Shown here: positions 29,120 through 33,498 of the stretch, piece by piece
How positions within the stretch are numbered: position 1 is the first letter of the stretch
How the letters are laid out: every line of letters begins with the position of its first letter
Program-made: the position numbers and the translations under genes
Notes under the pieces: generated by a model
The model's input: only the letters and a program-made list of their open reading frames with translations
What the model was told of the DNA's origin: nothing
Databases searched by the model: none
Source: a virus
Direction: 5' to 3' (one strand)
Virus record (IMG/VR): IMGVR_UViG_3300034198_018502
Location: 1-34,547 of that record
DNA: 34,547 bases

Positions 29120-29129
29120 AACTTTTATA

Positions 29130-29149
29130 AAGGAGGTTGCTATCTCCTT
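29130..29149 (-). terminator. Weak hairpin after speD
   Basis: Minus strand AAGGAG-8-base loop-CTCCTT lies about ten bases past the speD stop and is followed by only TTAT, so termination would be weak; it may instead protect or process mRNA. Confidence 0.4.
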
Positions 29150-29157
29150 GTAATTAT

Positions 29158-29484
29158 TTAACGATCTAATTGTCTAAGATTATAATTGTCAGAATTTAAA
29201 TATTTAAGTAATTCAAGAGCAACTAATTTAGGTTTTCCTCCACCGCAAGTATAAACATCTATAGCAATACAACCTTCTTCAGGCCAAGTGTGGCATGAAA
29301 CGTGACTTTCTGAAAGTGCAATTACAATCGTAACTCCTTGAGGAGTGAATTGGTGAGTAAACACATTTAAAATTGTCATTTCGGCACGTTCAATTCCCCT
29401 CTTCATTACTTCCACTAGGGAGTGAACGTCATTTAACATGTCGTGGTTGACATTATACACCTCTAATAAAAGGTGATTCCCCAT
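29158..29484 (-). CDS. speD: S-adenosylmethionine decarboxylase proenzyme (bacterial class 1B)
   Basis: Makes decarboxylated SAM for spermidine synthesis. The chain self-cleaves at Glu-Ser to create a pyruvoyl cofactor; here the site is ALSESHVSCHTWPEEGC. With the start at ATG 29484 (108 aa), cleavage is before Ser60, with His65 and Cys80 (DVYTCGGG) matching the Ser63/His68/Cys83 triad of Thermotoga SpeD. An in-frame TTG at 29499 would add five residues, but the ATG has GGAAAA about seven bases upstream and gives the family-like N-terminus MGNHLLLEVY. All catalytic residues are intact. Phage speD genes are known in cyanophages as host-derived auxiliary metabolic genes. Its late promoter and place beside gp25 suggest late expression. 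Confidence 0.94.
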   Translation of the reverse strand: MGNHLLLEVYNVNHDMLNDVHSLVEVMKRGIERAEMTILNVFTHQFTPQGVTIVIALSESHVSCHTWPEEGCIAIDVYTCGGGKPKLVALELLKYLNSDNYNLRQLDR

Positions 29485-29533
29485 AGAAAACTTTTCCAAT
29501 TCACACTATACCTTCAAATTAACTCTGAAAGAT

Positions 29534-29541
29534 TATTTATT
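29534..29541 (-). promoter_or_regulatory. Late promoter upstream of speD
   Basis: Minus strand AATAAATA (NATAAATA form) lies 50 bases before the preferred speD ATG. The spacing is longer than for the other three late matches. Confidence 0.55.
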
Positions 29542-29570
29542 TTTAAAATTTTATTGGTTTTTGGCTTTCG

Positions 29571-29616
29571 GTTTTCTTCAAGACGAGAGTGACGCTACTC
29601 TTTTACGAGAAGAAAC
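29571..29616. other. Nested inverted repeat in the non-coding gap upstream of speD
   Basis: The 29500-29836 gap holds no convincing gene. Inside it an outer arm pair (GTTTTCTTC at 29571 with GAAGAAAC ending 29616, one bulge) encloses an inner perfect stem AGAGT-GACGCT-ACTCT at 29586-29601. It could fold on either strand. No tRNA or named ncRNA family recognised. Confidence 0.4.
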
Positions 29617-29637
29617 GGTATAAGAACTCATAAAGGC

Positions 29638-29649
29638 TTATAAGGCACT
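29638..29649 (+). repeat. Copy 1 of TTATAAGGCACT repeat
   Basis: TTATAAGGCACT on the plus strand; its exact reverse complement occurs at 31368-31379 and a 10-base direct copy at 31290-31299. All three lie in non-coding DNA. Confidence 0.6.
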
Positions 29650-29774
29650 TAGTGAATCAAAAATGAATAAGTTACTCTATAGGATTTTATGTTCTTGCGT
29701 GTAGGAGTTAGACTCTTCTATACTCTGATAACAGTGTTCTGAAAGATATAACAGTATTCGCTTGATCATTAGGT

Positions 29775-29813
29775 AAAAAAATATCTGTCCCCACTCCATA
29801 AGGATGAGAACAG
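29775..29813 (-). terminator. Intrinsic terminator of the glycosyltransferase operon
   Basis: On the minus strand, a hairpin with arms CTGTTCTCATCC and GGAGTGGGGACAG (G-U pairs and one bulge, loop TTAT; plus-strand 29785-29813) is followed within a few bases by seven T. It lies 24 bases past the 47-aa stop, separating the early-type operon from speD. Confidence 0.82.
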
Positions 29814-29836
29814 ACATGTAATTTAGTGATAGAGAA

Positions 29837-29980
29837 TTATCTTCCTTGTCCTCTATACTTTTTACGAGCCGCATTGCGTGATGTGGCAGAATACTTAGTA
29901 TTTGCCCCAGCACCCTGACGAGTGCTCTTAGGTTTTGATTCAATAACAACTTTACTAGTCAATGAGGGGCGTTTTGCCAT
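29837..29980 (-). CDS. Small basic conserved protein, 47 aa
   Basis: ATG 29980 opens a 47-aa Arg/Lys-rich protein: MAKRPSLTSKVVIESKPKST at the start, GANTKYSATSRNAARKKY in the middle, ending RGQGR. From memory, close versions (SxNTKYxATSRNxAxKxYRGQGK) are widely shared in cyanophages. The charge and size suggest nucleic-acid or ribosome binding, but this is inference. It follows the 51-aa gene by two bases. It ends 24 bases before a strong terminator. A longer overlapping 90-aa frame here is a shadow. Confidence 0.82.
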   Translation of the reverse strand: MAKRPSLTSKVVIESKPKSTRQGAGANTKYSATSRNAARKKYRGQGR

Positions 29981-29982
29981 AA

Positions 29983-30138
29983 TTAATCTCCAATAATTTC
30001 AGTATCAATGTCAGTAGGATTTGGAGAACCTGTCTCATAAAACTGTAGGGACAGATCCTCCATAATATCAAAATATTCTTCTTCTGAAAGATTTGAATAT
30101 ATCTTTCTTCCGTTTACAAGAATATTGTAGTGCGCCAT
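29983..30138 (-). CDS. Small acidic conserved protein, 51 aa
   Basis: Begins MAHYNILVNGRKIYSNLSEE and ends NPTDIDTEIIGD. The pattern NGRKIYSNLSEEEYFDIMED then LSLQFYETGSPNP is familiar from cyanophage and other phage small proteins of unknown function. It is acidic, soluble, and probably a beta-hairpin followed by a helix. The ATG overlaps the TGA of the glycosyltransferase gene (TGATG), so it is translationally coupled. Confidence 0.8.
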   Translation of the reverse strand: MAHYNILVNGRKIYSNLSEEEYFDIMEDLSLQFYETGSPNPTDIDTEIIGD

Positions 30139-30893
30139 CAGATCACACGAGTTTTTTCATGTCCAACACGAACACGAGGATCGCACCAGATCTCAAAGCC
30201 CGCCTCTTTTGCATCCAGGCAGAATGATACGTCTTCACCGCACATGTCCTGAACTTCTCCCGATTCAAAGACTTGCATCTTTGGTGCGAACCAAGGATAC
30301 TTCATCTCAGAATGCTCAAAGACTCCTTTCTTAATGAGAAGCCATCCAAAGCCGGTATAATCCACAGTGAAGGGCTTACGGCGCTTGGAGATGCTTTCCA
30401 GAGTCTCATGATTCATCACGCCACCATTATTACGGAAGTCATCCTCCTCCAGCCAATGAGCGACTGATGTAGTATGTCCGTCTTCGGTACAATACCAACC
30501 TGCAGAAATATCTTTATCCATTAATACGAGTTGCCAAAACTTCTCACTATTAAATACGATATCGCTATCAATCCACAGTTGATAATCATAATTTAACTTT
30601 CCTTGCCAGGGCACCTGATCTGGACCCGCCAATACGTTTGCTCCGAGGCACTTGCAGCGGGCAAAATTAACCATTGATGAATAGTCTTGCGAAATCTGAA
30701 TGCTTGCTCCTGACTGGACAAGATCAAAACAGAGTTGTACAAAACTCTTCAAGTAGGCATATGAAACTCCACGACCTGGAAGACAAAAGACAATCGACTT
30801 GCCTTTTACCATTTCTCTTGCTAAATCATAATCCCATTCATCTTTCTGTTCGGCAACTGGTGCCTTTGCTTTAACGGTAAATCCTTTAGCCAT
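30138..30893 (-). CDS. Putative GT-A-fold glycosyltransferase, 251 aa
   Basis: After a Lys/Ala-rich leader, residues 33-130 give a Rossmann-like nucleotide-sugar region (SIVFCLPGRGVSYAYLKSFV) and the metal-binding D-x-D as DSD at 109-111 in LNYDYQLWIDSDIVF. Residues 175-195 (FTVDYTGFGWLLIKKGVF) and 218-225 (CGEDVSFC) followed by AGFEIWCDPRVRVGHEKT fit the acceptor-side catalytic block of GT-A enzymes, with GED as likely base and the final His as metal ligand. It could modify phage DNA, virion proteins or host surface sugars; the sequence does not decide. Its GC content is higher than the structural genes. Heads an operon with two small genes from a near-consensus promoter. Confidence 0.78.
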   Translation of the reverse strand: MAKGFTVKAKAPVAEQKDEWDYDLAREMVKGKSIVFCLPGRGVSYAYLKSFVQLCFDLVQSGASIQISQDYSSMVNFARCKCLGANVLAGPDQVPWQGKLNYDYQLWIDSDIVFNSEKFWQLVLMDKDISAGWYCTEDGHTTSVAHWLEEDDFRNNGGVMNHETLESISKRRKPFTVDYTGFGWLLIKKGVFEHSEMKYPWFAPKMQVFESGEVQDMCGEDVSFCLDAKEAGFEIWCDPRVRVGHEKTRVI

Positions 30894-30916
30894 AATTGTA
30901 GTTGGTTTACTTCAGT

Positions 30917-30945
30917 ATCATAACGCATTATATATCACTTGTCAA
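30917..30945 (-). promoter_or_regulatory. Strong sigma-70-type promoter for the glycosyltransferase operon
   Basis: Minus strand: -35 TTGACA (plus-strand 30940-30945), 17-base spacer, -10 TATGAT (30917-30922), 24 bases before the ATG at 30893. The -35 is perfect and the -10 five of six, as expected of a phage early promoter read by host polymerase. Confidence 0.85.
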
Positions 30946-30949
30946 TCAC

Positions 30950-31120
30950 TTACTTGTTTTCGGTAAGTACAACCTCATCCCCGTCCAGGGTAAAAGAAAC
31001 TTCGGTATCTTCATACCATGAAAGCTCGTTCGCCAGCCATTCTGGAATCACGATATAATATTCACCCGTAATTGGATCGACTTGTACGAGCTGAAAATTT
31101 TCCTCGGAATTTTTCTTCAT
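30950..31120 (-). CDS. AbrB/MazE-like small protein, 56 aa
   Basis: ATG 31120 gives a 56-aa protein. The core ITGEYYIVIPEWLANELSWY then EDTEVSFTLDGDEVVLTEN has the strand-helix-strand layout of the swapped-hairpin AbrB/SpoVT/MazE DNA-binding fold (compare the family pattern G-x-x-x-IP-x-x-L-x-x-GD-x-V-x-x-x-DG-x-x-V-L). Arginines typical of DNA contact are few and the protein is acidic, so DNA binding is uncertain. It ends five bases before the -35 of the glycosyltransferase promoter, hinting at local regulation or simple compaction. No toxin partner is visible. Confidence 0.72.
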   Translation of the reverse strand: MKKNSEENFQLVQVDPITGEYYIVIPEWLANELSWYEDTEVSFTLDGDEVVLTENK

Positions 31121-31154
31121 GTTTCTGTATATAACTTTACAAATTCACAGGTAT

Positions 31155-31182
31155 ATAGTATTTTCAATTTTTCATTTTACAA
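31155..31182 (-). promoter_or_regulatory. Possible sigma-70-like promoter for the AbrB-like gene
   Basis: Minus strand TTGTAA (31177-31182), 16-base spacer, TACTAT (31155-31160), 35 bases before the ATG at 31120. Both hexamers match four of six in AT-rich DNA, so this is tentative. Confidence 0.35.
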
Positions 31183-31264
31183 TGAGAAATATTATGACTA
31201 CGAGTACAAATAGAATCACTAAGAATTCCGTGAATATCCACTTCGGTATTCTTAGATCATTAAT
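31172..31264 (-). CDS. Possible 30-aa single-pass membrane peptide with a non-canonical start
   Basis: A minus-strand frame contains IPKWIFTEF followed by LVILFVLVVIIFLIVK and TGA, a clean membrane helix after an amphipathic start. No ATG, GTG or TTG precedes it in frame; the plausible start is ATT at 31264 (product begins I/M-NDLRIPKW). Either an AUU start, a start lost by mutation or sequencing error, or chance. It lies directly upstream of the AbrB-like gene. Confidence 0.3.
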   Translation of the reverse strand: MNDLRIPKWIFTEFLVILFVLVVIIFLIVK

Positions 31265-31513
31265 TAGGGCACTTTATTGAAAAATTCTTTTATAAGGCAT
31301 TTTTTTCTGGGAGAATTTTTTTGATTCGTCCCTGTGAGCACTCGGCGTACCTGGGAAATTTTTTTAGAGTGCCTTATAAACAAGTTAGGCTTGGGTAACA
31401 CTTTATAGCTTGGGGGTACCTTGGGTTTTTATAAACGACGCCCCCCAATCACGGACACTGCCAATAACGAACGCACAAGGCTAAGTATACACAACTGTCC
31501 CACACGAACGCAT
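31265..31513. other. Non-coding boundary stretch with inverted repeats and T tracts
   Basis: I see no supported gene between about 31265 and 31513. The stretch contains TTATAAGGCA (31290) and AGTGCCTTATAA (31368) as an inverted pair, two similar elements CTGGGAGAATTTTTTT (31308) and CTGGGAAATTTTTTT (31352), and the change from AT-rich to GC-rich DNA at about 31430. Confidence 0.5.
31368..31379 (-). repeat. Copy 2 (inverted) of TTATAAGGCACT repeat
   Basis: AGTGCCTTATAA on the plus strand is the exact reverse complement of 29638-29649. A shorter direct copy is at 31290-31299. Confidence 0.6.
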
Positions 31514-31539
31514 AAAAAAGGGAGGCATCTCTGCCTCCC
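31514..31539 (-). terminator. Intrinsic terminator at the left end of the GC-rich gene array
   Basis: Minus strand GGGAGGCA-GAGA-TGCCTCCC (perfect 8-bp stem, plus-strand 31520-31539) is followed by six T. It lies 13 bases past the stop of the 98-aa gene. Confidence 0.92.
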
Positions 31540-31551
31540 TCAGTGATACCC

Positions 31552-31848
31552 TCAAACGGGGGTGTTGATGTTCTGAGCCCAGTTCCTCAGGCGAGCATTG
31601 CTTGCCTTGCTGAACACCCGATCACTGAAGACACCGTAGACTAAGACGTGGCGTCCGCCTGCCTTGGCGGCAGCTTGAAGAGCACGGCGTCCAAGGGCAC
31701 GGCGGGTAGGGGTGGCACCCGTGGTAGCCAGGTTGAACAGAGCAGTGGCACGGTTCGGACCGATCACGGTGGGGTTGCCGATCACACGCTCTGCGAGCAT
31801 GGCGGGGGAGATGAAGCGGATGGCGGTGGACTTCATGAAGTTGAGCAT
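31552..31848 (-). CDS. Basic hypothetical protein, 98 aa
   Basis: Begins MLNFMKSTAIRFISPAMLAE and contains an Ala/Arg-rich middle (TPTRRALGRRALQAAAKAGG) then HVLVYGVFSDRVFSKASNAR. The net charge is strongly positive, which would suit nucleic-acid binding; no domain recognised. ATG 31848 ends the leader CATTCAACACC, the same A/C-rich context seen before the other genes of this array, with no Shine-Dalgarno. It has its own promoter (TTGCCA/TATAAT) and its own terminator. An alternative overlapping frame of 97 aa is His/Pro-rich and not credible. Confidence 0.78.
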   Translation of the reverse strand: MLNFMKSTAIRFISPAMLAERVIGNPTVIGPNRATALFNLATTGATPTRRALGRRALQAAAKAGGRHVLVYGVFSDRVFSKASNARLRNWAQNINTPV

Positions 31849-31886
31849 GGTGTTGAATGCGGTGCGGGGCTGTCCCGCTTGAATGA

Positions 31887-31915
31887 ATTATAGACGGTGG
31901 GGGGCTGGTTGGCAA
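31887..31915 (-). promoter_or_regulatory. Sigma-70-type promoter of the 98-aa gene
   Basis: Minus strand TTGCCA (31910-31915), 17-base spacer, TATAAT (31887-31892). The -10 is perfect. The -35 lies within the loop of a G6/C6 hairpin that follows the upstream gene. Confidence 0.82.
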
Positions 31916-31921
31916 CCCCCC
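31899..31921 (-). terminator. Cassette A hairpin (G6/C6), overlapping a promoter
   Basis: Minus strand GGGGGG-loop-CCCCCC with loop TTGCCAACCAG. It follows the 51-aa gene stop by TCTCACC and has no T tract, so true termination is uncertain. It encloses the -35 of the next promoter. Confidence 0.55.
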
Positions 31922-31928
31922 GGTGAGA

Positions 31929-32084
31929 TCAGTTTTCAGTGTACCCGTCGAACCACTCCCCAGCCTTGCGGGTTTTGGGGTTGCGGCAGTGTGCCTGAGC
32001 TTCCTCCAGAGTCCGGACAGTTTTGATGATCTTGTCTGCCTTGTCCAGGTGGGGAGCGTAGGAGCGGATGATGGTGTAGGACAT
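31929..32084 (-). CDS. Small conserved phage protein, 51 aa
   Basis: ATG 32084 gives MSYTIIRSYAPHLDKADKII, then KTVRTLEEAQAHCRNPKTRK and the end AGEWFDGYTEN. The pattern TLEEAQAHC-x-P-x-T...WFDGY is familiar from many tailed-phage small proteins of unknown function. A longer reading to ATG 32156 is rejected because it would translate the promoter and leader between the genes. The leader AAGCAACCAAGCAACC has no Shine-Dalgarno. Probably early-expressed from its own promoter. Confidence 0.85.
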   Translation of the reverse strand: MSYTIIRSYAPHLDKADKIIKTVRTLEEAQAHCRNPKTRKAGEWFDGYTEN

Positions 32085-32110
32085 CGGATCGGTTGCTTGG
32101 TTGCTTGTGA

Positions 32111-32119
32111 ATTGTAGCA
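32111..32119 (-). promoter_or_regulatory. Cassette B extended -10 promoter
   Basis: Minus strand TGCTACAAT followed by TCACAAGCAACC. TGC before TACAAT is the extended -10 signature; no good -35 is visible because that position falls in the hairpin. Drives the 51-aa gene at 32084. Confidence 0.75.
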
Positions 32120-32125
32120 CGGAAT

Positions 32126-32145
32126 GGGGGGCGGTGATGCCCCCC
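32126..32145 (-). terminator. Cassette B hairpin
   Basis: Minus strand GGGGGGC-ATCACC-GCCCCCC, 7-bp GC stem, after the 52-aa gene stop (TGATTCCACCGGGGGG). Only ATT follows the stem. It abuts the extended -10 promoter. Confidence 0.6.
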
Positions 32146-32152
32146 GGTGGAA

Positions 32153-32311
32153 TCACCAGATCAGCGGGGTGCCGTCGGTGTCGTAGATCTCAGCTGGCAG
32201 ATCCTCCCAGAGGTCGGATTCCATGGAGGACCAGATCTCCTCTGTGAGATCCATCATGCTGAACTCCTCCAGTTCTTCAATCTGGGGGCAGTCGGTGAAG
32301 GCGTAGGACAT
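32153..32311 (-). CDS. Acidic hypothetical protein, 52 aa
   Basis: ATG 32311 gives MSYAFTDCPQIEELEEFSMM, DLTEEIWSSMESDLWEDLPA and the end EIYDTDGTPLIW. It is extremely acidic (pI well below 5 by composition) and probably helical; small acidic phage proteins often act as inhibitors of host DNA- or RNA-binding proteins, which is only a possibility here. It shares the MSY start with its neighbour. Its leader contains a G6/C6 hairpin near the 5' end of the transcript, unlike other genes in the array. Confidence 0.75.
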   Translation of the reverse strand: MSYAFTDCPQIEELEEFSMMDLTEEIWSSMESDLWEDLPAEIYDTDGTPLIW

Positions 32312-32329
32312 GATCGGTTGGTTGGTGAT

Positions 32330-32348
32330 GGGGGGATCTCCTCCCCCC
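32330..32348 (-). other. Hairpin in the 5' leader of the 52-aa acidic gene
   Basis: Minus strand GGGGGGA-GGAGA-TCCCCCC, a 7-bp stem. Because the promoter (32357-32384) is upstream of it, this hairpin would be at the very start of the mRNA rather than after a gene. Its loop contains GGAGA. Confidence 0.6.
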
Positions 32349-32356
32349 GTGATCGT

Positions 32357-32384
32357 ATTGTAGCAGATCGGTGGGAGGCGTCAA
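32357..32384 (-). promoter_or_regulatory. Promoter of the 52-aa acidic gene
   Basis: Minus strand TTGACG (32379-32384), 16-base spacer ending in TGC, then TACAAT (32357-32362). Has both a five-of-six -35 and the extended -10. The -35 contains the stop codon TGA of the upstream gene. Confidence 0.8.
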
Positions 32385-32611
32385 CCCCACTGATTGGATC
32401 GCCACCCGGAGATGGGGCATCGGGCGGATCCATCGGAGTGCAGATCAGCCAGCTCTACGGCTGAGAGTCCATCCACCCCAGAACGGCGGAGCGATTCGCC
32501 CACGTTGTCGCCACGGTGGGAGTTGAGCTGGGGGCGATCCTTCACCACGTTGGTGGAGATCCACACGGTTTGGCGTGTGGTGAGATCGGTTGCTTGGCTG
32601 TAGAGTGCCAT
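32381..32611 (-). CDS. Hypothetical protein, 76 aa
   Basis: ATG 32611 gives MALYSQATDLTTRQTVWIST, then NVVKDRPQLNSHRGDNVGES and LRRSGVDGLSAVELADLHSD, ending ISGWRSNQWG. Mixed charge, no membrane segment, no fold recognised. A longer reading to 32644 would include the promoter and is rejected. The leader CCAGTAACCAACCAAGCATC lacks a Shine-Dalgarno. It reads right into the promoter of the next gene. Confidence 0.72.
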   Translation of the reverse strand: MALYSQATDLTTRQTVWISTNVVKDRPQLNSHRGDNVGESLRRSGVDGLSAVELADLHSDGSARCPISGWRSNQWG

Positions 32612-32634
32612 GATGCTTGGTTGGTTACTGGTGA

Positions 32635-32643
32635 ATTGTAGCA
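32635..32643 (-). promoter_or_regulatory. Cassette D extended -10 promoter
   Basis: Minus strand TGCTACAAT followed by TCACCAGTAACC, 24 bases before ATG 32611. Its spacer region is the T tract and stem of the upstream terminator. Confidence 0.77.
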
Positions 32644-32670
32644 CGAAAAAGGGGGGCGATGGTGCCCCCC
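32644..32670 (-). terminator. Cassette D intrinsic terminator
   Basis: Minus strand GGGGGGC-ACCATC-GCCCCCC then TTTTT, the clearest full terminator of the repeated cassette, following the stop element TGATCTCACC of the 62-aa gene and joined to the next promoter. Confidence 0.85.
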
Positions 32671-32677
32671 GGTGAGA

Positions 32678-32866
32678 TCATCGCTTGGCTTTGATCTGAA
32701 GCTGGATCTCCCGGAGATCTTCGATCATCAGGCGGGCACCTTCAACGCTCATGGCTGGACGCTTGCCTGCCAGTGCCTCCTCAATGCGATCATCCCAGAG
32801 CATCAGGGAATCCATGATCGCCTGTTGGAGGGCGGTCTCTTGGTAGCCAGTGAGGGTGATGTTCAT
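32678..32866 (-). CDS. Hypothetical helical protein, 62 aa
   Basis: ATG 32866 gives MNITLTGYQETALQQAIMDS, LMLWDDRIEEALAGKRPAMS and VEGARLMIEDLREIQLQIKA, ending KR. It looks all-helical with two amphipathic helices, consistent with a small helical-bundle or dimer. No family recognised with certainty. Leader AAGTCAACCACACCGG, no Shine-Dalgarno except a weak GGAA. Confidence 0.78.
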   Translation of the reverse strand: MNITLTGYQETALQQAIMDSLMLWDDRIEEALAGKRPAMSVEGARLMIEDLREIQLQIKAKR

Positions 32867-32891
32867 CGGTTCCGGTGTGGTTGACTTGTGA

Positions 32892-32900
32892 ATTGTAGCA
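32892..32900 (-). promoter_or_regulatory. Cassette E extended -10 promoter
   Basis: Minus strand TGCTACAAT followed by TCACAAGTCAACC, 26 bases before ATG 32866. The accompanying hairpin is short (GGGC-ACTGA-GCCC) and includes the stop codon of the upstream gene. Confidence 0.75.
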
Positions 32901-32911
32901 CGGATGGGGGC

Positions 32912-33073
32912 TCAGTGCCCGTTGGTGTATTCTCCGATGATCATCCCATTCTGGCGGACTTGAGCGTAGCCAAACTCCTCTGAGAGATCCAGGCACAGAT
33001 GCCAGGCACGATCCTCATCGGTTGTGGTGTTCTCCCAGGGAGCAGCGGGGCAGATCACGTCGTAGCGTTGCAT
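32912..33073 (-). CDS. Hypothetical protein, 53 aa
   Basis: ATG 33073 gives MQRYDVICPAAPWENTTTDE, DRAWHLCLDLSEEFGYAQVR and the end QNGMIIGEYTNGH. It appears to be a small alpha/beta protein; no domain recognised. The leader AAGCAACCAAGCAACC is identical over 16 bases to that of the 51-aa gene at 32084. The stop TGA is embedded in a short hairpin before the next promoter. Confidence 0.78.
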   Translation of the reverse strand: MQRYDVICPAAPWENTTTDEDRAWHLCLDLSEEFGYAQVRQNGMIIGEYTNGH

Positions 33074-33098
33074 GGTGCGGTTGCTTGGTTGCTTGGAT

Positions 33099-33107
33099 AC
33101 TGTAGCA
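33099..33107 (-). promoter_or_regulatory. Cassette F extended -10 promoter
   Basis: Minus strand TGCTACAGT followed by ATCCAAGCAACC. TACAGT is a one-base variant of the TACAAT found in the other cassettes. Confidence 0.68.
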
Positions 33108-33108
33108 C

Positions 33109-33135
33109 AAAAAAGGGGGGCTGTGGTGCCCCCCC
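33109..33135 (-). terminator. Cassette F intrinsic terminator
   Basis: Minus strand GGGGGGC-ACCACA-GCCCCCC followed by TTTTTT, directly joined to the extended -10 promoter downstream. Confidence 0.85.
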
Positions 33136-33143
33136 CGTTAAGT

Positions 33144-33470
33144 TTAAGCTAACCGCATCCCAGAGAAGAATGGGATTGTGGAGAATTCTTCGCCCCACTT
33201 AGAACGAAGGAACCACTGATAGGACTTCTGGAATATACCTTCACCAGGGATTCCATGAACCTGAAGAATAGCGTTGAGGCGGGATTTGGTGGTAACAGTT
33301 TGCCATCCCCCATCATAGAGGCGGACAAAACCTTCACCAACCTCAGCAATCTTGTTACCGTGGAGGTATACAAAACTCACACCATTGGAGAAGTTAACTT
33401 CGGTGTTGTCTTGCTTCCAGTCACGCTTGGCGATGATGGCAGCGTTCATCCGTTGTTCGATCTTACGCAT
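33144..33470 (-). CDS. Conserved phage protein of unknown function, 108 aa
   Basis: ATG 33470 gives MRKIEQRMNAAIIAKRDWKQ, then DNTEVNFSNGVSFVYLHGNK, IAEVGEGFVRLYDGGWQTVT and TKSRLNAILQVHGIPGEGIF, ending FFSGMRLA. The blocks YLHGNKIAE and VRLYDGGWQTVTTKSRLNA are a pattern I recall from many cyanophage and other phage genomes, always without assigned function. It is basic and beta-rich in the middle, helical at both ends. The longer frame to 33542 is rejected because it reads through the promoter cassette. It is the largest protein of the array. Confidence 0.86.
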   Translation of the reverse strand: MRKIEQRMNAAIIAKRDWKQDNTEVNFSNGVSFVYLHGNKIAEVGEGFVRLYDGGWQTVTTKSRLNAILQVHGIPGEGIFQKSYQWFLRSKWGEEFSTIPFFSGMRLA

Positions 33471-33498
33471 GGTCGGGTGTCGTGTGGTTGACTTGTTC

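Noticed and set aside
29482-29499. TTG start for speD five codons upstream
   Set aside because: The ATG at 29484 has a better-placed purine-rich ribosome site and gives the normal family N-terminus.
29677-29949. 90-aa minus-strand frame
   Set aside because: It overlaps the operon terminator and the 47-aa basic gene, which has the better start, protein composition and spacing.
30950-31120. Toxin-antitoxin pair based on the MazE/AbrB-like protein
   Set aside because: No toxin-like partner gene lies next to it; the neighbours are a glycosyltransferase and non-coding DNA.
31265-31513. tRNA or other standard RNA gene in the boundary stretch
   Set aside because: No cloverleaf or conserved tRNA boxes could be found on either strand.
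31622-31915. 97-aa minus-strand frame overlapping the 98-aa gene
   Set aside because: His/Pro/Arg-rich low-complexity composition typical of an out-of-frame reading of GC-rich DNA; it also spans the promoter.
32085-32156. Longer N-terminus for the 51-aa gene (and similar extensions at 32644, 33542, 33782, 34208)
   Set aside because: The added residues would translate the terminator-promoter-leader cassettes, and the shorter forms begin at ATGs with the same leader context.
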